A stretch of DNA of 64,000 nucleotides from CAVVYV01 sp963752585 (GTDB lineage: Bacteria > Actinomycetota > Thermoleophilia > Solirubrobacterales > 70-9). Where the stretch lies: positions 248,001-312,000 of the forward strand of contig CAVVYV010000007.1 of assembly GCA_963752585.1 (NCBI GenBank), written 5' to 3'. Below the pieces are notes generated by a model, which worked only from the letters and a program-made list of their open reading frames with translations, was not told the origin of the DNA and did no database searches. Below are positions 58,832 to 64,000 of this stretch, in pieces; positions within the stretch are counted from its first letter, which is position 1, and each line of letters starts with the position of its first letter. The translations under genes were made by a program, and so were the position numbers.

Positions 58832-59230
58832 TCAGGCGGGAACCAGCTCAACCTGAGCTTTTGTGGGCGCAGCGGCCATTCCCTTGTCGTGAGTGAGCAA
58901 CGGCAGGTCCAGCGCCTCGGCCAGGATCACGTATGAGGCGTCATAGGGGCTCAGGTTCCCTCGCAGCGCCCAAATGTGTCCCAGGAACGGATGATGCGGG
59001 TGCCGGATGATGCGGAGCTCGTGGAAGCGACCCAAGAGCCGCTCTGCCTGACCCAGGCTCAACCGACTGCCCCTCACCCATCGCGCCAGCGCGCTCAGGA
59101 CCTCCAAATCGATCAGATGTGGCGCGTGTGCCTCGCGCAGCTCGCCGAGACGCTCCCGCAACCGCTTCGCCGGCTGCCTAGGTTCGCCGGAGATCACGGT
59201 GAGAACCACCGAGCAATCTAGAACGATCAA
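58832..59230 (-). CDS. vapC: PIN-domain toxin VapC
   Basis: The 132-residue RNase has the PIN-domain acidic residues: IVLDCSVVLTVI (first Asp), LIDLEVLSALARW (Glu), SPYDASYVILAEALDLPLLTHDKGMA (Asp pair). VapC toxins cut tRNA or rRNA. The start overlaps the antitoxin stop by four bases, as usual for vapBC. Confidence 0.9.
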   Translation of the reverse strand: MIVLDCSVVLTVISGEPRQPAKRLRERLGELREAHAPHLIDLEVLSALARWVRGSRLSLGQAERLLGRFHELRIIRHPHHPFLGHIWALRGNLSPYDASYVILAEALDLPLLTHDKGMAAAPTKAQVELVPA

Positions 59231-59457
59231 TGCGAGTCGCGGCCGCGGCGGACCGCCTTTTCCGCCGATTCCGGCAATTTGATCGGCTCAAGCCTTTCGA
59301 GCCGCTCCATCATCTCCGTGAGAGTCGGCCTTTCAGCGGCGGCTCGAACCTCCTCGAGTAGGTAATCCGAGAGCGTGACGCCATTCGCTGCCGCTCGCTC
59401 CTTCAGCTTCAGGTGCAGATCGTCCGGGACGTTTCGGATCTGGATCATCTTCGGCAT
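59227..59457 (-). CDS. vapB: FitA/VapB-type ribbon-helix-helix antitoxin
   Basis: The 76-residue protein has an Arc/FitA-type ribbon-helix-helix at the N-terminus (MIQIRNVPDDLHLKLKERAA then GVTLSDYLLEEV) and a C-terminal toxin-binding tail (LEPIKLPESAEKAV). It neutralises VapC and represses its own operon. A palindrome lies 16 bases upstream. Confidence 0.9.
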   Translation of the reverse strand: MPKMIQIRNVPDDLHLKLKERAAANGVTLSDYLLEEVRAAAERPTLTEMMERLERLEPIKLPESAEKAVRRGRDSH

Positions 59458-59473
59458 CTACATAACATTGTCG

Positions 59474-59488
59474 CATGTGATTCACATG
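59474..59488. promoter_or_regulatory. Palindromic operator upstream of vapB
   Basis: CATGTGATTCACATG is a perfect 7-bp inverted repeat with one central base, 16 bases before the vapB start, a fitting binding site for the ribbon-helix-helix antitoxin. Confidence 0.6.
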
Positions 59489-59557
59489 TTGCGTGCAATG
59501 CGCCGATCTGCGCACGGGCGACGAGCGAGGGGCGTCGCCCTGAGGCCACTCCGCACC

Positions 59558-59563
59558 TACGAT
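59558..59563 (+). promoter_or_regulatory. Putative -10 box (TACGAT) of the SpoIIE-phosphatase gene
   Basis: TACGAT, 6 bases, GTG 59570. Confidence 0.5.
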
Positions 59564-59569
59564 TAGGTA

Positions 59570-61198
59570 GTGGCGCGTCATCCCGAACTGGTGAAGCCCC
59601 CGGCCTCACTGGCGGGCCTCCACGAGCTCTCGGCGGCCGCCCTGCTCGGAATGGGCGGGGCGAGCGCGATCGCGGTCCTCGACGGGATCGGCTCAGGGAT
59701 AGTCCTGATCGCCCTGCTGGCGATCCCCACGGTGATCGCGGCGCTCAACGCGCCGCCCCCCGAGACCGTGGTGGTCGGCGCCTTCTGCGTGCTCCTTGCC
59801 CTGCTCTCCGCCACCTGGAACCAGAACTTCGACCAGACCGAGTACCTGATCGGCGTGATGACTGTGATCGCCGGGGCCGTCGCCGGGCTCTGGGTGGCGA
59901 GCCTTCGCGCGAACCTCGATCGCGAGCGGGCGGCATCCGAGCTCCTCGCCGATGCTGGGCGTCTGATGGAGGCGACCCTCAGTCAGAAGGAGCGCGCCCT
60001 CCAGCTAGCGAAGCTCGCGGTCCCCTCCCTGTCTGACGTCTCGATCGTCGACGGGCTTACCTCCGACGGCCAGATCGTCCGCCTTGCAGCCTGGAGCGAG
60101 GACAGCGACGCCGCCGAGGAATTCATCAGGCTCCGGGCCGAGGTGCCGATCGACCCCGCCGGCCCGCATCCGGTGGCCGAGGTGCTGCGCACCGGCGACC
60201 CGCAGCTGCTCGACCGTCTCTCCGACCAGCGGATCGAGGAGATCACCACCAAGGAGGAGGAGCGCGAGGCACTCCACCGCCACCGCTTCCGCTCCTGCCT
60301 CCTCCTCCCTCTCGGCGCCCGCGGGCACGTGGTCGGCTGTCTCACCCTCTGGATAATGCAGCCCGCCAACGCGTTCGACGAGGTGGCCCAGCGCACGGCC
60401 AAGCGGCTCGCCGACCGCGCCGCCCTCGCCCTCGACAATGCTCGGCTGCACGAGCGGCAATCGCACATCGCCTCTGTCCTTCAGAGCAGCCTCCGCCCCA
60501 GCTCGCTGCCCGAGATCGCGGGCTTCGAGTCATCCTCGCGCTTCCTCGCGGCTGGGGAGGCCTATGAGGTGGGCGGCGACTTCTATGACGTCTTCAGGAC
60601 CGGTTCAGGCGACTGGACCGCGGTGATCGGCGACGTCTGCGGCAAGGGCCCTGAGGCCGCCGCGCTGACCGCCCTGGCGCGGCACTCGATCCGTGCCGCC
60701 TCCTCCCCCGAGCGCGCCCCGAGCGACGTCCTCCGGGCGCTCCACGACTCGATCACCGGCGAGCGCACCGATCTCCGCTTCTGCACAGCGGCCCTCGCCC
60801 GGATCCAGGCCCCCCGAAACGGACGCGGGTCGGCCCGACTGACGATCGCCCTCGGCGGCCACCCCCCACCGCTGGTGCTGAGGAAGAGCGGGCAGGTCGA
60901 CCAGCTCGGCGAGCCCGGCACCTTGCTGGGAGCGCTGCCACGGCCAACCCTCGCCGACGTCGATGCCCAGCTCGGCGCCGGCGACTGCCTCGTCCTCTAC
61001 ACGGACGGCATGCTCGACCTAAGCGATCGCAGCGTTGAGGACGATCCGGGATGGCTCTCGGGCCAGCTCGCCAACGCCGCCGGCAGCAGCGCCGACGAGG
61101 TTGCCTCAAAGCTGGCCGAGGCGGCGATCAAGCGGAACGGGGGCGAGCCTCGGGACGACATCGCGATCCTCGTCCTCCGCCGGCAGGGCGCCGGCTAA
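59570..61198 (+). CDS. Membrane-bound GAF - SpoIIE/PP2C phosphatase
   Basis: The 542-residue protein has three to four membrane helices in the first 120 residues (a MASE/DUF4118-like sensor), a GAF domain (about 150-310; SCLLLPLGARGHVVGCLTLW) and a C-terminal PP2C-type SpoIIE domain with YEVGGDFYDVFRTGSGDW, GDVCGKGPEAAALTALARH, LGGHPPPLVLR and LVLYTDGMLDLSDR, where the metal-binding Asp residues are intact. Such proteins dephosphorylate anti-sigma factor antagonists and so switch stress sigma factors on. No partner kinase or antagonist is nearby. Confidence 0.9.
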   Translation: MARHPELVKPPASLAGLHELSAAALLGMGGASAIAVLDGIGSGIVLIALLAIPTVIAALNAPPPETVVVGAFCVLLALLSATWNQNFDQTEYLIGVMTVIAGAVAGLWVASLRANLDRERAASELLADAGRLMEATLSQKERALQLAKLAVPSLSDVSIVDGLTSDGQIVRLAAWSEDSDAAEEFIRLRAEVPIDPAGPHPVAEVLRTGDPQLLDRLSDQRIEEITTKEEEREALHRHRFRSCLLLPLGARGHVVGCLTLWIMQPANAFDEVAQRTAKRLADRAALALDNARLHERQSHIASVLQSSLRPSSLPEIAGFESSSRFLAAGEAYEVGGDFYDVFRTGSGDWTAVIGDVCGKGPEAAALTALARHSIRAASSPERAPSDVLRALHDSITGERTDLRFCTAALARIQAPRNGRGSARLTIALGGHPPPLVLRKSGQVDQLGEPGTLLGALPRPTLADVDAQLGAGDCLVLYTDGMLDLSDRSVEDDPGWLSGQLANAAGSSADEVASKLAEAAIKRNGGEPRDDIAILVLRRQGAG

Positions 61199-61207
61199 CG
61201 CCTCCCG

Positions 61208-61942
61208 GTGGCGGCGCGTCCCGTCCGGATCGGCTGCTCCGGCTGGGCCTATCCGGACTGGCGGGGACGGCTCTACCCGAAGGGCTTTCCCCAAAGACAC
61301 TGGCTCTCCCGTTACGCGGAGGAGTTCGACACCGTCGAGGTCAACAGCACCTTCTACCGCCTCGCCTCTCCCACCGCCGTTCAGACCTGGGTCGAGCAGA
61401 CGCCCGACGACTTCATCTTCGCGGTGAAGGCGAGCCGCTACCTCACTCATGTGAAACGGCTGAAGGGCCTCGGCCCCTACATCAAGCGCTTCTACGACCC
61501 GCTCGAGGCGCTGGTCGAATCCGACAAGCTCGGGCCGGTCCTCTGGCAGCTTCCCGAGAACTTCCACCGCGACGACGAGCGCCTGACGGGAGCCCTGGAG
61601 GCGCTTCCGAAGGGACGCCACGCCTTCGAGTTCCGCCACCCGAGCTGGTTCACGGCCGACGTCTACTCGCTGCTTCGCAGCCACGAGGTCGCGCTGGTGA
61701 TCGGCGACCACCCGAAGTGGCCGTTCCAGTCGCACGAGAGGACCGCCGACTGGACCTTCATCCGCTTCCACTACGGCCGCCGGGGGCGCAGAGGCAAGTA
61801 CTCGGACTCCGAGCTCGACACCTGGGCTCGCCGCCTCGCCCAGTGGCGGCGCAAGACGGAGGTCTTCGCCTACTTCAACAACGACTGGCAGGGCTACGCC
61901 CTCGACAACGCCAGGAGGCTGAAGCGCAGCCTCGGCGTCTGA
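61208..61942 (+). CDS. DUF72 (YecE) family protein
   Basis: The 244-residue TIM-barrel-like protein shows the DUF72 pattern: VRIGCSGWAYPDWRGRLYP, FDTVEVNSTFYRLAS, FAVKASRYLTHVKRL, GPVLWQLPENFHRDDERL, HAFEFRHPSWF and VFAYFNNDWQGYALDNA. The function of the family is not established. GTG 61208 follows the phosphatase gene by nine bases, so the two may be one operon. Confidence 0.9.
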   Translation: MAARPVRIGCSGWAYPDWRGRLYPKGFPQRHWLSRYAEEFDTVEVNSTFYRLASPTAVQTWVEQTPDDFIFAVKASRYLTHVKRLKGLGPYIKRFYDPLEALVESDKLGPVLWQLPENFHRDDERLTGALEALPKGRHAFEFRHPSWFTADVYSLLRSHEVALVIGDHPKWPFQSHERTADWTFIRFHYGRRGRRGKYSDSELDTWARRLAQWRRKTEVFAYFNNDWQGYALDNARRLKRSLGV

Positions 61943-61951
61943 GGGCAGTCG

Positions 61952-62290
61952 CTAGTGCTTCCGCCAGCTGCCGCCCAACATCTTGCTGAGGCGGCCGCCC
62001 CGGTTCGGCTTGAAGCTCGGGGCGCCCTTCTCCGGCGGCGGCAGCTCGGCCGCGGCCGTGGCGTCGATGTTCAGCCGGACGGCCCTCTCGGCAGTCCGGG
62101 CGACCTCGGGCGCGTCGACGAAGCGGAGGTCGCCATTTAGCGTCTCGATCACGAACCCGTCGAGGATGTGCTCGCGGTAGTTGTCCACCACCTCGTCCAC
62201 CTTGCCCACCTCGACGTCGTCACTGGAGTACACCGGCGTCCCGCGGGAAACGGCGGCGTAGTGGATTCCCGGACCTTCGTCGATCGCCAT
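61952..62290 (-). CDS. PRC-barrel/DUF2171-like small protein
   Basis: The 112-residue protein starts at ATG 62290, seven bases after TATGCT on the minus strand, which rules out an in-frame ATG at 62302 for a leaderless transcript. The N-terminal half (GTPVYSSDDVEVGKVDEVVD, FVIETLNGDLRFVDAPEVA) is a PRC-barrel-like beta fold, the end a Pro/Lys-rich tail. PRC-barrels take part in RNA processing or membrane complexes; no function can be given. Confidence 0.65.
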   Translation of the reverse strand: MAIDEGPGIHYAAVSRGTPVYSSDDVEVGKVDEVVDNYREHILDGFVIETLNGDLRFVDAPEVARTAERAVRLNIDATAAAELPPPEKGAPSFKPNRGGRLSKMLGGSWRKH

Positions 62291-62297
62291 GCCTGAA

Positions 62298-62303
62298 AGC
62301 ATA
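62298..62303 (-). promoter_or_regulatory. Putative -10 box (TATGCT) of the PRC-barrel-like gene
   Basis: On the minus strand TATGCT, 7 bases, ATG 62290. The remaining bases to 62434 show no other feature. Confidence 0.45.
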
Positions 62304-62434
62304 CGAGGGCGGCTCTAACGGCCGCTGAGTTCCCGGACGTGGCCGGCTACTCGGGAACGCCTCTACCCGAAAAATCGGCCGCTGTCTCGGTCGGCCCCCC
62401 TTCACCAGCGACCCTCGGCCCTACGCGACCTCCT

Positions 62435-63496
62435 CTACCGTCTCGCGTCCGATTCCCCAGGCTTTGTCCTAGCCTCCATGAGACTCTCGTAGTCGGCGCG
62501 TTCGATGAGAGCCTCGACCGTGTCTCCCTGGCGCAGCGCGGCTAGACCGCCGCTAATCCAGGCGTCGGGTTGAGTTTCGGCGAGGAGCTCTCGAACCTCC
62601 TGGATCTGACCGCGCGCGTCCTCGAGCTCGGTCTCCGAGATCGCGCAAACGAACTCGTCCCCACCCCAGCGCACCAGCGGATCGTAGGGGCGAAGCTTTG
62701 ATCGAAGCGCGCCTACGAGGTCGCGTAGCAAGGCATCGCCCGCGGCGCGGCCGTGGCGATCGTTGACCTCATTGAGGTTGTCGATGTCGATATAGGCGAG
62801 CACCAGGCCTTTCCCCGAGCGCCTCGCCCGCTCGATCTCATTTCCCAGAGCCAACTCACCCAGTCCGCGCCGGTAGGCCCCCGTAAGCTCGTCGAGCTCC
62901 GCGTGCTCGAGCTCGCGTTGGTGCTGCTCACGATCGCGCGCCGCCACCTCGCGATCTCCGGCTGCTCGCTCCCGATCGGCGGCCGCGCGGCCGCGGACGC
63001 TGGCCGCCCGTCCCCGAGCGACCGCCGCAGCCTCCAGAGCCGCCGCGGTGCGATCGTCTGTCTGACCAAGCTCTTGAGCGAGCCGCTCGGCTTCGTGGTC
63101 GAGCTCCTCGGCGGCGTGGTCGCGCTCCTCAGCCGTGCGGTCCCGCTTGCGGGCCGTTTCGTCGCGGCGCCAGCCCGCCTCATCGCGCTCGGAGGCCAAC
63201 TGCCCCCGCGCGGCCCGCGTAGTGCGGCGATCGAGAGTTCCTTCGCCGCGCTCGGCCCGCGAGGCCTCGTAGTCGCGCAGGGCTGCCTGATCAGAGGGAT
63301 GGGCGGCCAGCTCGCGGTCGGCGGTGGCCTGGTCTCGGTCCGAGGAGCGCTGATCCACTTCAGCCACGGACTGCTCGCGATCGGATGCGCTCTGATCGAT
63401 GTCGGAGGCGGTTTGATCCGCATCAGCGGTGCTCTGGTCGGCCTCCGATGCCGTCTGATCCGTTTGCTCCCGTCGCCTGCGCCTGCGCTCGGGCAT
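62435..63496 (-). CDS. Diguanylate cyclase with a repetitive coiled-coil N-terminus
   Basis: From ATG 63496 (AGGAGG at 63503-63508, six bases upstream) the protein has 353 residues. Residues 10-190 are a highly charged, repetitive helix: first heptads such as DQTASEADQSTADADQTASD, then Arg/Glu/Ala-rich repeats. The C-terminus is a GGDEF domain with the intact active site RWGGDEFVCAIS and IDIDNLNEVND. It should make c-di-GMP, dimerising through the coiled coil. An in-frame ATG at 63511 is possible, but the ribosome-binding site favours 63496. Confidence 0.88.
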   Translation of the reverse strand: MPERRRRRREQTDQTASEADQSTADADQTASDIDQSASDREQSVAEVDQRSSDRDQATADRELAAHPSDQAALRDYEASRAERGEGTLDRRTTRAARGQLASERDEAGWRRDETARKRDRTAEERDHAAEELDHEAERLAQELGQTDDRTAAALEAAAVARGRAASVRGRAAADRERAAGDREVAARDREQHQRELEHAELDELTGAYRRGLGELALGNEIERARRSGKGLVLAYIDIDNLNEVNDRHGRAAGDALLRDLVGALRSKLRPYDPLVRWGGDEFVCAISETELEDARGQIQEVRELLAETQPDAWISGGLAALRQGDTVEALIERADYESLMEARTKPGESDARR

Positions 63497-63618
63497 GCCA
63501 AGCCTCCTCATGAAACGCTACCCCGAAAGGTATCGGATTAATCGAGGACCTAGCGACGACTGCGGCCGCTGCGATTCGAGTCGGGTCCGCGAACGCGCTC
63601 TTAGCGAAGCTTTGTTAG

Positions 63619-63684
63619 TCGGGGCGACTGGATTTGAACAGCCCCTTTGGACGAGAAGCGGTGCTACTGAACAATCACGCCTCT
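63619..63684 (-). pseudogene. Degenerate tRNA-Trp-like sequence
   Basis: Read on the minus strand, AGAGGCG, GTTCAG, TAGCACC, TCCAAA (CCA anticodon context) and GTTCAAATCCAGTCGCCCCG occur in tRNA order. Compared with a standard tRNA-Trp some eight bases are missing from the D arm and variable region, so it is about 66 nt and cannot form a normal cloverleaf. It may be a decayed tRNA or an integration remnant. No integrase lies nearby. Confidence 0.35.
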
Positions 63685-63718
63685 ATGCGTGAGCGGGGTC
63701 AGCTTAGGGCGGTCGACG

Positions 63719-63724
63719 TAGGCT
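63719..63724 (+). promoter_or_regulatory. Possible -10 box (TAGGCT) of the DUF3052 gene
   Basis: TAGGCT lies 11 bases before ATG 63736. Confidence 0.35.
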
Positions 63725-63735
63725 CCTCAGCCACG

Positions 63736-64000
63736 ATGAGCGCCCGCCCGAACAATGCGTATGACAGCCCGCTGGTGAGGAAGCTGGGGATCAAGGAAGG
63801 CCACCGGGTCGCATTCCCTGAAGCCCCCGACGACTTCCCGAAACTTCTCGGATCGCTGCCGGAGGGCGTCGACGTCCGCTCCCGAGTCTCCGGGCCGCTC
63901 GACGTGATCGTCTTCTTCACCACCCGCCGCGTCGAGCTCGCGCGCCGCGTCCCGGCGCTCCGGAGGGCGCTCGATCCGGCGGGCGGGCTCTGGATCGCCT
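63736..64000 (+). CDS. DUF3052-family protein (3' end outside window)
   Basis: The 88 residues in the window, with SPLVRKLGIKEGHRVAFPEA, LGSLPEGVDVRS, GPLDVIVFFTTRRVELARR and LDPAGGLWIA, match the N-terminal two thirds of DUF3052 proteins, common in actinomycetes. Their function is unknown. The gene runs off the window. Confidence 0.85.
   Translation, partial: MSARPNNAYDSPLVRKLGIKEGHRVAFPEAPDDFPKLLGSLPEGVDVRSRVSGPLDVIVFFTTRRVELARRVPALRRALDPAGGLWIA

Noticed and set aside
1..64000. CRISPR arrays, insertion sequences, prophage genes or a replication origin.
   Set aside because: No regularly spaced repeats, transposase or integrase motifs, or DnaA-box clusters were seen.

Overview
The window is about 69 percent GC by eye and packed with short operons whose genes overlap by four bases. 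Gene content and order point to an actinomycete of the class Thermoleophilia, probably Solirubrobacterales: a SepF/YggT division cluster, a fosfomycin-insensitive-type MurA, a MEP pathway, an RsiG-like c-di-GMP anti-sigma factor next to a GarA-like FHA protein and an FtsR-like MerR, secreted proteins with lysine-rich tails, and many GTG/TTG starts with a TANNNT -10 box 6 to 9 bases upstream (leaderless transcription). The assignment is an inference from gene content; there is no rRNA in the window.

Layout. 1-5.8 kb: an intradiol dioxygenase-like lipoprotein, an isocitrate/isopropylmalate-type dehydrogenase, a small zinc protein, a glycolipid-binding-family protein, two alpha/beta hydrolases, an HD hydrolase, and three near-identical small RNA genes around one of the hydrolases. 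5.8-13.3 kb: murA and the histidine genes hisZ-G-D-B-H-A-F. 13.3-21.1 kb: PQQ-type propeller protein, cca, then the envelope and division group pgeF, yggS, sepF, rodZ-like, proC, yggT, lspA, rluD-like. 21.1-23 kb: accessory genes. 23-31.7 kb: rpsB-tsf-pyrH-frr-uppS-cdsA and dxr-rseP, separated by a nucleotide cyclase and a secreted protein. 31.7-40.3 kb: OsmC, acyl-CoA ligase, ispG, proS, pgsA-like, rsiG-like, FHA, MerR. 40.3-50 kb: an FAD oxidase, two paralogous HTH-membrane-RskA-like proteins, nadE, a potassium channel and secreted proteins. 50-64 kb: wax ester synthase, a Crp-like site plus c-di-AMP riboswitch ahead of an RlpA-like protein, dinB, FMO, ccdA, vapBC, a SpoIIE phosphatase, a GGDEF cyclase, a decayed tRNA-Trp-like sequence and a DUF3052 gene cut by the window end.

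The most unusual feature is the tandem RNA family at 2.66-4.09 kb. Each of the three copies has a YCAAR element and a 15-bp inverted repeat placed exactly 19 bp upstream of a TTGAC -35 box, a 16-bp spacer, a TANNNT -10 box, and an 80-82 nt RNA folding into two hairpins with compensatory changes. The inverted repeat is centred near -61, the position of a class I activator. I do not recognise this family.

Three cyclic-nucleotide systems are represented (class III cyclase and Crp-like site; c-di-AMP riboswitch; GGDEF protein and RsiG-like protein). Several genes that should be intact (ispG, nadE, a rodZ-like gene and others) carry single-base frame breaks, one at a G6 homopolymer, which suggests consensus errors in the assembly rather than real gene loss.
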